Below, one piece after another: positions 22,555-29,658 of a stretch of DNA of 30,456 bases. The stretch is from positions 1 to 30,456 of the IMG/VR virus record IMGVR_UViG_3300030102_000212; one strand, written 5' to 3'. Each line of letters begins with the position of its first letter. Position 1 is the first letter of the stretch. A program made the position numbers and the translations under genes. This DNA is from a virus. The notes beneath the pieces were generated by a model. The model had not been told where the DNA came from and searched no databases. It was given only the letters and a program-made list of their open reading frames with translations.

Positions 22555-23244
22555 CTAATTGTTGTTAGCTGCGTCATAAACAAACCCGTCTACCGGCTCG
22601 AACATTGACGTTGGTGCGTTGCCCTCATCAGGCTTGACCATAGTCAAAGCACGTTCGGTATCTGGGTGGCTGCTCATTTCCACAGCGACTTCTAGCTCTT
22701 CAGGTTTCAACACCCGTACAGGGCGAAACCGAAGTTTTGGTATATAACCGTCATTCTCGAAACAGATCCGAGTAATAATGGTTATCACCGAGGTATCGTG
22801 CTTATGCAGGTGCTTTGCGTAGTTCTGCATAGACATCCAACCCCGTTGTGCGTCACCAAACAAAGCATTTGCTGGTAACTGCAATTGGTATATTTCTTCT
22901 GGGTTATCCTCCAAAGTGACAGCTAAACGCTGTGAGTATTTACACGCACGGGAATTGCCATGCCCTGAACCTTTTATGTTCTGTGGGCAATCCATGCAGC
23001 GTGTGGCTTGCTTAGTATCGGCAGGCACATCTGGGTCAGGCATCTTAGTGGTCGATGACCAGCATATAGGAGCTGACTTCTTACCCGCATCATAGGCATC
23101 GCCATAAAACATGCGGCCTCTGGGTGCAGCATTGAGTATGACTACGTCTATGGTGTCAGAGTCGATAAGCGTCTCTTTACCACCTACGGCAGTGCGAAAC
23201 TTCCCGTCTCTGATACTTACGCGCCTAAAGGTGCCGTCCGACAC
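22555..23244 (-). CDS. Cys-cluster protein next to SSB, unknown function
   Basis: A 229-residue protein starting with GTG (TAGTG overlap). Cysteines C61, C83, C86 and C101 (in ICWSS, TRCMDCPQN and RACKYSQRLAV) are spaced like a four-cysteine zinc site. The rest is mixed alpha/beta; the C-terminal 40 residues are acidic. Genes of this look, with a CxxCPxN...GSG...CK pattern, commonly precede SSB genes in marine phages, which suggests a role in DNA replication or recombination, for example loading of SSB or helicase. No catalytic motif is visible and the family name is not known to me. Confidence 0.65.
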   Translation of the reverse strand: MSDGTFRRVSIRDGKFRTAVGGKETLIDSDTIDVVILNAAPRGRMFYGDAYDAGKKSAPICWSSTTKMPDPDVPADTKQATRCMDCPQNIKGSGHGNSRACKYSQRLAVTLEDNPEEIYQLQLPANALFGDAQRGWMSMQNYAKHLHKHDTSVITIITRICFENDGYIPKLRFRPVRVLKPEELEVAVEMSSHPDTERALTMVKPDEGNAPTSMFEPVDGFVYDAANNN

Positions 23245-23531
23245 TACAGATCCTCGTCTAAATCAGCAACAACTTCGCCTACAGATTCGTCAAAACCTAT
23301 CTCAGATTGCCTATCCAAGTCTGTTCCAGAAATCCCCAATGCTGTTGCAGAATTTAATCGGGCTACAGATTTATCCACTTCAGACAGCTTGAACCGATAT
23401 GTCTTACCAATCTTGATAAAACAACCGTCTCTGGGTATCTGTCCGTTCCTAATCCACGTTCTAATGGTAGATACAGACACTTTGAAGTGTTCCGCAACCT
23501 GCTCTATTTCAACGTATGCCTCTTCTGACAC
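23244..23531 (-). CDS. Excisionase/MerR-like HTH protein with acidic tail
   Basis: A 95-residue protein. Residues 5-55 match the helix-turn-helix type of excisionases and MerR-like regulators (HTH_17): IEQVAEHFKVSVSTIRTWIR, then the wing GCFIKIGKTYRFKLSEVDK. The last 30 residues are acidic (ending VVADLDEDL). GTG start with GAGGA upstream and a TAGTG overlap with the preceding stop. No integrase gene is present in the window, so this is more likely a transcription or replication regulator than an excisionase. The acidic tail could contact replication proteins. Confidence 0.7.
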   Translation of the reverse strand: MSEEAYVEIEQVAEHFKVSVSTIRTWIRNGQIPRDGCFIKIGKTYRFKLSEVDKSVARLNSATALGISGTDLDRQSEIGFDESVGEVVADLDEDL

Positions 23532-23941
23532 TATTTTTTCCTCACGGTTATGGTGTATTCGGTAGTGGTGTTAAGACCCATCGGCAACTTGTCAGGGTTA
23601 TCTTCCAAGTATTGCTTCATGTTGCCCTGCGCTACCCGCTTCTCCAGAAGTTCCGGTGCGTTCTCTTCCACAACGAATTTATGAAAACTTTCCCAGTCAT
23701 CAGTCCAGTATTTCGTCTTGGTGGTACGTATAAACATACCTTCCTCGCTGCTGAAGTTAGTGGCACCCTCGTTTTCTGGCTGCTTGAAGTATTCCAACAT
23801 CCGCTCTTTCAGGAGGTTCATGTTCTCTTCAAACACTTTATCTTGGGCTTCAAATTCAGACTTCAGTTCTGAACGCTTCTCGCGGAGCTTCATGTACGCC
23901 CGTATGAGTTTAGCGTTAAGTCCTTTATCATCTTCTGCCAT
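23531..23941 (-). CDS. Conserved-looking helical protein of unknown function
   Basis: A 136-residue charged protein. Residues 1-60 are a long helix, coiled-coil-like (KLREKRSELKSEFEAQDKVF). The C-terminal half has an aromatic-rich core (TKYWTDDWESFHKFVVEENA, PELLEKRVAQGNMKQYLEDN) and ends TEYTITVRKK. Proteins of this appearance occur in replication regions of marine phages without known function. GGAGAAC lies four bases before the ATG. The 48-base gap upstream, to the helicase stop, contains only short AT-rich repeats. Confidence 0.7.
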   Translation of the reverse strand: MAEDDKGLNAKLIRAYMKLREKRSELKSEFEAQDKVFEENMNLLKERMLEYFKQPENEGATNFSSEEGMFIRTTKTKYWTDDWESFHKFVVEENAPELLEKRVAQGNMKQYLEDNPDKLPMGLNTTTEYTITVRKK

Positions 23942-23989
23942 ATCGGTTCTCCATGTACCTAGATATGTAATGTAATGCCAAACGCTATG

Positions 23990-25525
23990 TTAATCAAGTA
24001 TCTCGTTGTATAAATCAATCATTTTTGTGTGTACGTCTATTCTACTATCTAGTAGCGCATACACTCTCTTCTCTACAAACGAGCCTTGTAGCTGTACCAC
24101 CGTACACTTGTGGTCTTGCCCCTGTCTGTGCACTCGTGCGTTAGCCTGTGCGTATGTTTCCAAAGAGCTGGTTGGCCCCCACCACACCACGGTGTTCGCA
24201 GCGGTGAGTGTTACGCCGTGTGCTGCTGCTTGTGGCTGAATGACCAGCACCTGTGGAGTATCGGTCTGTTGGAACTGTTTGAAGATTTCGGTACGTTTCG
24301 CGCCCGAAACATCACCACGAATTATGCTAGTGGGTATGCCATCGGCGGTGAGCTTGTCCGCCAGAATATCTATGACGTGCTTGAATGGCACAAATACAAG
24401 TACCTTCTTGCTAGATTCGTCTATGACTTCGCGCAGTACCTTATATCGGTGCTTGATGTCGAACTCTAGGGACTCACCGTCATCTGTGTAGACAGCACCG
24501 GCAGATATTTGCAGCAGCTTATTCATACCTACGGCTGCGTTAACTGCGGTTATTTGCTCGCCGGACGCTTGCATAACCATCTTACTTTTAAGTTCTTTGT
24601 AGTATTTGATCTGTTGGCGGGTCAGTTCTACTTCACGTTTGACGTAAACCATGTCAGGTAGGTCTAGGCATTCGTCTTTGGTAAACCGTATCGCTGGCTG
24701 CAATGCGTTGAACACGGTGTCTGTCGCTGTGTCCTTGGGCACCCACTTGAAGTTAGTCACCTTGACCATGACCTGATCGCGGAACGAGCTGAAGAATCTA
24801 GGCACGGCTGACGGGTTAACAAGTTTAGCCAGACCGTACGCATCCAATGGACTTTGTGCTGCTGGTGTACCTGTCATCATCCACAACCACGTCTCAGGGT
24901 TCAGTAGTTTGTTCAGGGTCTTCCAGCGTTTTGTCTGCGGGTTCTTATAGTGTGTAGCTTCGTCTACGATAATCAGATCAAACCCGCCATTTGCGATAGC
25001 GTCTGCCACTATCTCTACACCGTCGTAGTTAATAATGACGAAATCAGAGCCGTTCTCTATGATTTGCTTTCGTTTCTTGGGTGGCCCATAGGCCACATCT
25101 ACCGTACGGTGCATAGCGAAGGTAAACAGATCGTCTGCCCACGCAGAGTGCATGATAGATAGAGGGCATATAACTAGAGCGCGGCTCACATACCCCTTGT
25201 TCATTAGGTAATCCGCTGCCCAGATAGCACTAGCAGTCTTGCCCGTACCCTGCTCGTTGAAGCAGAACCCCCGCTTGTTTATGGTGAAGAACTCAGAAGT
25301 AGTCTTCTGGTGCCTCATTGGTGAGAACTTGCCCGCCCATTCGTATTGTGTGCTGATAGGTGAGGGTGCATCTATACCTAAGTTCTTTAGCACACGGGTT
25401 TCTTCGACACCCCAGTTAACTACCACTCTGTTATCCGATAGCTCTTTGCTCTTCGGTATAATCGTTGTAATACGTTGCGGGTCACGTAGGCGCAGTAGCA
25501 GCGCCTTGTTATCTATCACTTGCAT
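23990..25525 (-). CDS. SNF2-type superfamily II helicase
   Basis: A 511-residue helicase/translocase. Motifs in order: MRHQK (70-74) as Q-like motif, EQGTGKT (91-97) Walker A, IIVDEATH (185-192) motif II, MMTGTP (216-221) motif III, FVPFK and IIRGDVSG in the second domain, and ARVHRQGQ (463-470) motif VI typical of SNF2-like ATPases. It probably remodels replication or recombination intermediates. Start chosen at 25525: GGAGAAC lies two bases upstream, matching other starts in this operon, whereas the two in-frame starts further up lack a ribosome site and would reach into the likely terminator region. Confidence 0.88.
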   Translation of the reverse strand: MQVIDNKALLLRLRDPQRITTIIPKSKELSDNRVVVNWGVEETRVLKNLGIDAPSPISTQYEWAGKFSPMRHQKTTSEFFTINKRGFCFNEQGTGKTASAIWAADYLMNKGYVSRALVICPLSIMHSAWADDLFTFAMHRTVDVAYGPPKKRKQIIENGSDFVIINYDGVEIVADAIANGGFDLIIVDEATHYKNPQTKRWKTLNKLLNPETWLWMMTGTPAAQSPLDAYGLAKLVNPSAVPRFFSSFRDQVMVKVTNFKWVPKDTATDTVFNALQPAIRFTKDECLDLPDMVYVKREVELTRQQIKYYKELKSKMVMQASGEQITAVNAAVGMNKLLQISAGAVYTDDGESLEFDIKHRYKVLREVIDESSKKVLVFVPFKHVIDILADKLTADGIPTSIIRGDVSGAKRTEIFKQFQQTDTPQVLVIQPQAAAHGVTLTAANTVVWWGPTSSLETYAQANARVHRQGQDHKCTVVQLQGSFVEKRVYALLDSRIDVHTKMIDLYNEILD

Positions 25526-25575
25526 CAGTTCTCCCATGCAAAAAAGCGCGAAGTGGGTGTCCACCACACGCGGTT

Positions 25576-25607
25576 AAAAAGCCCGCCATGCGACCACACC
25601 GGACGGG
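25576..25607 (-). terminator. Possible intrinsic terminator or mRNA hairpin upstream of the helicase
   Basis: On the - strand CCCGTC (25602-25607) pairs with GGCGGG (25582-25587; one G-U pair, 14-base loop), followed by C and five T (25576-25580). This is the shape of a modest rho-independent terminator within the 73-base gap after the 33-residue gene. It may attenuate transcription into the helicase gene. Confidence 0.4.
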
Positions 25608-25640
25608 AACGGTGCCAACAGGCAGGAAGGCCGCCTTGGT

Positions 25641-25742
25641 CTAAGCTGTTATTACCAAAGTAAGGATTAAAGACAGTACGTTGATCGCTACAATAATACC
25701 GATACCGACCAATATGCCCGTCTTTACGTCGTTCTTACTCAC
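25641..25742 (-). CDS. 33-residue single-span membrane peptide
   Basis: A short reading frame in the gap between the HNH-like gene and the helicase. GTG at 25742 overlaps the preceding TGA (GTGA); the stop is TAG. Residues 1-8 are polar (MSKNDVKT) and residues 9-31 are almost entirely Gly, Ile, Leu, Val and Ala, a clear transmembrane span. Tiny membrane peptides in phage early regions often act on host membrane proteins or superinfection, but nothing here identifies a target. The coupling and clean hydrophobic span argue against a chance frame. Confidence 0.55.
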   Translation of the reverse strand: MSKNDVKTGILVGIGIIVAINVLSLILTLVITA

Positions 25743-26038
25743 TGTCTACGTCGGGGTCTATGCCCCGCTTTCTTGGGCTTCTGCCCGTTACGGCTGCGAT
25801 TAGCACTCTTGCTCTCTATACGCACGCCGTCTTTATTGCTGCCACCCTTACTCAACATCTTGTTGTGGCTGACATCTTTGCCTTCACGCTTGTCTGCTTT
25901 GCCATTCTTGTTGGCATCGCGTCCCACCTTGTCCATAGCACGTCTAGCACGTTGCCTTTCCATTCGGGCTTCGTGTGCAGGGCTACCCACTGGTGGGTTC
26001 TTCTGCTTTTTACGGTCTGCTTTGTTCTTATACGGCAT
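25739..26038 (-). CDS. Small very basic HNH-like protein
   Basis: A 99-residue protein, about a third Lys/Arg. The start (PYKNKADRKKQ) and the segment GKDVSHNKMLSKGGSNKDGVRIESKSANRSR resemble small phage HNH endonucleases, where the core reads D-x-D-H ... LSxGGSN ... N-R. Here the Asp before the key His is replaced by Ser (DVSH), and the usual Asn-Leu pair before the second strand is Asp-Gly, so nuclease activity is doubtful; it may be a DNA-binding derivative. GAAGAACTG precedes the ATG. It directly follows the Cas4-like nuclease gene with a one-base overlap. Confidence 0.6.
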   Translation of the reverse strand: MPYKNKADRKKQKNPPVGSPAHEARMERQRARRAMDKVGRDANKNGKADKREGKDVSHNKMLSKGGSNKDGVRIESKSANRSRNGQKPKKAGHRPRRRQ

Positions 26039-26709
26039 CAGTTCTTCCCGTTATGTGGGCATTCCAACACAGGGCACCATGCTTTGCACAGCCCACTGGG
26101 TTTTGGGTTCCACACGTCTTTCTCAAAGGCTGCTTCCATATCCCTATGGTTACTAAGCCATTTCTTCCACAACCGTTCTTCGTCTTTCAACGTGTACCGG
26201 TCTTTTATTAAGTCGTTACTAACAACGAATACTAGGCCAGCTCGTACAGTTTCCACTTCAGGGTAATGCTTGAAGGTCGCCAACGCCATAAGCTCTAGCT
26301 GCCCTTTATCCGCATACCTTGCCGACTTGCCGGTCTTGTAGTCAATTACCCACGCTACCTTGCCTTCTCTGTCTAAGATGATTAAGTCAGCGATACCGCG
26401 AAACCAAACATCTTTATCATAGAATCCACATGGCTTTAGGTTTCTAGTCAACCCCATCTGGATCTCACACAGCTTTTCACCTTTCTTGGCGTCCAGCACA
26501 TCCAACATGTCTTTAGCGTAATCGAACCGTGGGTCTAGCTCACCACCGTCGCGGATGTATTCTTCCGCAGCTTCATGGAAAGCCGTACCGTAAAGCGTGG
26601 CCTCAGACTCCTTGAACGGGTACTGCTTGAGCACCTTCTCATGGTAAAACTGCTTAGGGCATTGTTGAAATGCCTTTATGCGACTGAACGACCACGCTGG
26701 TGTACCCAT
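26038..26709 (-). CDS. Cas4/RecB-like PD-(D/E)XK nuclease with predicted Fe-S cluster
   Basis: A 223-residue exonuclease of the Cas4/RecB family. Visible motifs: H45 in GTAFHEAAEE, D108 in RGIADLIIL, D123 and K125 in WVIDYKTGK, and Q137 in KGQLELMAL, the expected order for the PD-(D/E)XK core. Four cysteines at C17 (QQCPKQF) and C208, C212, C217 (LCKAWCPVLECPH) frame the domain as in Fe-S cluster nucleases such as Cas4 and AddB. No Cas1, Cas2 or repeat array is nearby, so the likely role is DNA end processing in phage recombination or replication, together with the SNF2-type helicase. Follows the membrane-anchored gene after one base. Confidence 0.82.
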   Translation of the reverse strand: MGTPAWSFSRIKAFQQCPKQFYHEKVLKQYPFKESEATLYGTAFHEAAEEYIRDGGELDPRFDYAKDMLDVLDAKKGEKLCEIQMGLTRNLKPCGFYDKDVWFRGIADLIILDREGKVAWVIDYKTGKSARYADKGQLELMALATFKHYPEVETVRAGLVFVVSNDLIKDRYTLKDEERLWKKWLSNHRDMEAAFEKDVWNPKPSGLCKAWCPVLECPHNGKN

Positions 26710-26710
26710 A

Positions 26711-27367
26711 CTATCCCAACAACTTTGTTACCAAGTAGAACAATACTATAGCAACCGAGGTGCCGATAAGTGACCCCAAATACTGGTTCACAAAAGGCGT
26801 ATTGGGTGTAGGCAGCGGGACTGAGCTAGGGGAGCTTACATCCTTGCGTTCCACTGCCAACTCTTCCTTGGCCTCTTTTTTAGCTTCTGCCCACGCCCGT
26901 TGTCTTAGTACGGACTCTTTAGCTTTCCCCCTAAGAAGATCGCCCTGCACTGGGGGTTCCAAAGTAATCTCTTTCTGCACGGTGGGCATGGCTTGTTTCT
27001 TTTCTTCGCGCCGTTTTTTAGCTTCAATTTTGTTTTTGTGCACTTTATGCGCCCGTTTATTTCTTACCACGACGGCATCGTACTCTTCTAGGGTCGCTAC
27101 ACGGTATTTATCCTTTGCTAGCCTAACTATGTATCCCTTACTGGTGGCGCTAGAACTAATCCAGTCCCGTAGTTGCTGCTTGTTCTTTGGCTTCGCCATA
27201 TCACTGGCGGGAATCATTTTGTACATCTCGTTCAACGTCGCTGTACCGCCCAAGCTACGGATTATTTCATACAGATAATACGACCTACTTGTCCTCTTGA
27301 TTGGGGTTGGTGCTGTACCATCGTCCATCCAATCGTCCAAAATACTAGATATATTCTCAGCGTCCAT
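26711..27367 (-). CDS. Membrane-anchored protein with SSB-tail-like N-terminus
   Basis: A 218-residue protein of unknown family with an unusual layout. Residues 8-16 (SILDDWMDD) nearly copy the tail of the phage SSB. Residues about 27-95 look like a small winged-helix-type domain (YYLYEIIRSLGGTATLNEMY, KGYIVRLAKDKYRV). Residues 100-125 are highly basic, 126-190 are charged and Pro-rich, and 194-218 form a C-terminal transmembrane anchor (YLGSLIGTSVAIVLFYLVTK). The gene starts within the PolA stop (TAATG) with GGAG upstream, so it is coupled to the polymerase. I infer a tether that could bring DNA or replisome parts to the inner membrane. Confidence 0.7.
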   Translation of the reverse strand: MDAENISSILDDWMDDGTAPTPIKRTSRSYYLYEIIRSLGGTATLNEMYKMIPASDMAKPKNKQQLRDWISSSATSKGYIVRLAKDKYRVATLEEYDAVVVRNKRAHKVHKNKIEAKKRREEKKQAMPTVQKEITLEPPVQGDLLRGKAKESVLRQRAWAEAKKEAKEELAVERKDVSSPSSVPLPTPNTPFVNQYLGSLIGTSVAIVLFYLVTKLLG

Positions 27368-29199
27368 TATTCACAATCTCCATAAGTTTTTGCTGTTCCG
27401 CTTTCGCAGTCTAAGGGCAGTCCCTCTGCCCATTCCGGTAGCCAGCGCATACACGCCTCTATGTGTGTTTGGGCTTCACTAACTTCTTCGTCCCTAACGC
27501 AACACACAATAGAGTCATGCACAGTCATCACGACGTTATACTGCTTGGCGATCTTCACCATTTGTTCTGCGATGATGCACCGCGCTACTGCTTGGCAGAC
27601 GTTCTCTACCATCTTTCCCCCGTAGATACGGGTTCTACTACGACGAGTCTTGTAGGTGTATTCCACCCTACCTTCTTCGTTCTTCTCACCTTCCAATTCG
27701 TTGTACCGCATGAGTATTCCCGACGGTAAACGAAGTGCTTGTAGTGGCCCAATGGGTTCCGCTACAGCTACATCCCCTATTCGTAGGGCTGTATTCTTAG
27801 ATAGCTGTTCAATGGACTTACCAGCGTCCCACCACAGCTTAGTTATTGCGTGGTTTGCGTCACGATAGATCTTAATAATGCGTCGGGACTCTTCTAGGGT
27901 CACAGACACACCGAAGTTCTTTAGCTGATCCATGAACCGCTGGGCACCCATGCCATACCCACAACCTAGAATCGTAGTCTTACCTACGAACCGTTGGTCT
28001 TTAGTGACCTCTTCCTCGGGCACCCCATAGATTCGCGCTGCCATCTTGACGTACACGTCTTCACCGTTGGCGAACGATGTAACCAAGTCTTTCTGCCCAG
28101 CCCACCACGCTAATACCCGCGCCTCTATCTGACTGGAATCGCAGTCGATGAGCGTGTAGCCCTTTGGTGCAGTAATGCTTTTCTTTAAGACCTTACCGTC
28201 AGGCCCACGGCTAGGTAGGTTCTGCATGTTGATCTTGTCAGCACCGCCCCATCTACCGGTGTGTGCGGCGTAATAACGTACGGGTACAGGTAGCAGTCCG
28301 CGCTTTGATATGTCGATGAACCGCTGCGTGCGAGTTTCTTCCAGCGTGCTTTTGTTGCCTAGCCTAGCAGCGACCAATGCCTGTACATTGGTGTTTTCGT
28401 GTTCCGCTAGTGCTTTGAATGCTTCGTCTGTCTTAGCAAACGCATAGGTTTCTTTCCCCGTGGTAAGGCTTATTTTGGTTGGTGGTATGACCCCTTCCAG
28501 CATCAGCAACTGAGCAAACTTGTCGTTGCTCATCAGCTCTTTCTTGTCGGTAACACCCGCCTTTATAAGAAGTTCGTCCTTACGATCCTTTATGTCTTCT
28601 AGGTGCTGCTCCAATAACCCCACATCCAGATCTAGTACGGGGTGTATAAACATACGTAGCGTGGTATCTATGACTTTCAGTTCGTGGCGGGGGAAGTTCT
28701 TGGTCATTATCCCAAACAACTTATAGGTAAGTTCCACATCGTTGATGCAGTAGTCGCCGTACCGATCCAACTCAGCGTCAGAAAAGTCTACACGGCGTTT
28801 ACCCAGTGCATCTAAAACCTCAGTACCTTTCTCCCCGATGTCGTATCGTTCTGCCAGCGCCTTGAGGCTTCCACCAGCTTCCACCCCATGTACAGCACGG
28901 GCGATACAAAGAGTATCAGCCCAAATCCGAGGGCGAACATCAAATAGCCAAGATAATATAGCGCCATCGAACATAGTGTTGTGAGCCAGCACCATACTGT
29001 CAGCCCAGTCAAACCCGTCCAGATAGTCCTGAAGTTCTTCATGTGTCCCCGATGCCCATTCGGTTGGGCCGTTGTTGACCTTCACACCTACACCGATGAC
29101 CTCAAAACGAGGGTCACGAACGTAGGATTCAGTGGTCATCTTAGTTAAAGAGAACTCTTTACTGTAGTACGTCTCGAAGTCCAAGGTTATAAGATCCAC
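27367..29199 (-). CDS. polA: DNA polymerase, family A
   Basis: A 610-residue replicative polymerase with 3'-5' proofreading and no 5' nuclease domain, like T7 gp5. Exonuclease motifs: D7 and E9 in TLDFETYY, D78 in AHNTMFDGAI, and Y150/D154 in DYCINDVEL. Polymerase motif A is LIDCDSSQIEAR (catalytic D354). Motif B is RFVGKTTILGCGYG, with R403, K407, Y415 and Leu411 at the position of E. coli Phe762. Motif C is TVHDSIV with D562, where Ser replaces the usual Glu. GTG start just after the preceding TAG, with GGAGGG upstream. Central enzyme of the replication operon. Confidence 0.95.
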   Translation of the reverse strand: MDLITLDFETYYSKEFSLTKMTTESYVRDPRFEVIGVGVKVNNGPTEWASGTHEELQDYLDGFDWADSMVLAHNTMFDGAILSWLFDVRPRIWADTLCIARAVHGVEAGGSLKALAERYDIGEKGTEVLDALGKRRVDFSDAELDRYGDYCINDVELTYKLFGIMTKNFPRHELKVIDTTLRMFIHPVLDLDVGLLEQHLEDIKDRKDELLIKAGVTDKKELMSNDKFAQLLMLEGVIPPTKISLTTGKETYAFAKTDEAFKALAEHENTNVQALVAARLGNKSTLEETRTQRFIDISKRGLLPVPVRYYAAHTGRWGGADKINMQNLPSRGPDGKVLKKSITAPKGYTLIDCDSSQIEARVLAWWAGQKDLVTSFANGEDVYVKMAARIYGVPEEEVTKDQRFVGKTTILGCGYGMGAQRFMDQLKNFGVSVTLEESRRIIKIYRDANHAITKLWWDAGKSIEQLSKNTALRIGDVAVAEPIGPLQALRLPSGILMRYNELEGEKNEEGRVEYTYKTRRSRTRIYGGKMVENVCQAVARCIIAEQMVKIAKQYNVVMTVHDSIVCCVRDEEVSEAQTHIEACMRWLPEWAEGLPLDCESGTAKTYGDCE

Positions 29200-29475
29200 C
29201 TACGAAACCCTCCAGATACGAATTTCGCTTCCATCGGCTGACCCTCGCATCGTCATTTTGTAGCCGAATTGCGTTCTAGCCGTACTCCTAAAGTTTTCAG
29301 CCTGTCTAGACACTAAGATGTCCTTACGGTTTTTAGGCCCACGTCTTGTCGTGTCGATAGGAAACGCAATGCTGTCACCGACCTCCATAACCTTTAACAA
29401 GTTATGGAATTCTTCATTGCGCCTTTTGCCGCTGGCCTTCTTGGGTATTGGCACATGCTTATCTAACTTCAGCAT
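29200..29475 (-). CDS. Small phage protein of unknown function (VGDS...RIWRV type)
   Basis: A 91-residue basic protein. After a basic N-terminus (VPIPKKASGKRRN) come EVGDSIAFPID, a helical stretch with SRQAENFRSTARTQFG, and the final strand SEIRIWRVS. This pattern recurs in small proteins next to replication genes of cyanophages and other marine phages; their function is unknown to me. The ATG at 29475 is chosen over the adjacent GTG because GGAGG stands four bases upstream; it overlaps the preceding stop by one base. Confidence 0.7.
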   Translation of the reverse strand: MLKLDKHVPIPKKASGKRRNEEFHNLLKVMEVGDSIAFPIDTTRRGPKNRKDILVSRQAENFRSTARTQFGYKMTMRGSADGSEIRIWRVS

Positions 29476-29657
29476 CACGCCTCCTCCTTCTCTACAACAC
29501 GAGTGACAATCACATCAGTAGTGGTGGGTTTGCGTAGCCAATTACCCCAACTGCCACGGTCATCTATGATGGCAAACCGTGCTTCCTCGTCGTTCTTGGC
29601 CTCCACGATCACCTGACGTTGTACGGTTTCCTCGAAGGTTACGATAAACTTCTTCAT
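29475..29657 (-). CDS. Small DpnD/PcfM-like protein
   Basis: A 60-residue protein. KKFIVTFEETVQRQVIVEAK then NDEEARFAIID matches the beta-strand-then-helix pattern of DpnD/PcfM-type small proteins, whose role is unclear. The start at 29657 is preferred over upstream in-frame codons because those overlap the 48-residue gene, while GGGGG lies just upstream and the ATG follows that gene's stop after one base. Confidence 0.6.
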   Translation of the reverse strand: MKKFIVTFEETVQRQVIVEAKNDEEARFAIIDDRGSWGNWLRKPTTTDVIVTRVVEKEEA

Positions 29658-29658
29658 C

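Noticed and set aside
23244-23531. Excisionase-like HTH as proof of a temperate phage
   Set aside because: No integrase, attachment site or repressor was seen in the window, and this HTH type is shared with many non-excisionase regulators.
23942-23989. Possible sigma-70-like promoter (TTGGCA ... near TACAT) in the 48-base gap before the 136-residue gene
   Set aside because: The -35-like box is acceptable but there is no convincing -10 box at 16-18 bases, and the gap lies inside a continuous operon.
25526-25567. Two upstream in-frame starts of the helicase (25567 and 25537)
   Set aside because: GGAGAAC, the operon's repeated ribosome site, is located between them and the ATG at 25525; translation from 25525 is the best fit.
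25760-26266. 168-residue + strand frame antisense to the HNH-like and Cas4-like genes
   Set aside because: The opposite strand carries recognisable domains and coupled starts. The + frame is a Phe/Leu/Ser-rich shadow of a Lys-rich gene, which mimics membrane segments.
26038-26709. Cas4-like gene as a sign of a phage CRISPR system
   Set aside because: No repeat-spacer array and no other cas gene anywhere in the window; Cas4-like nucleases are common in phages without CRISPR.
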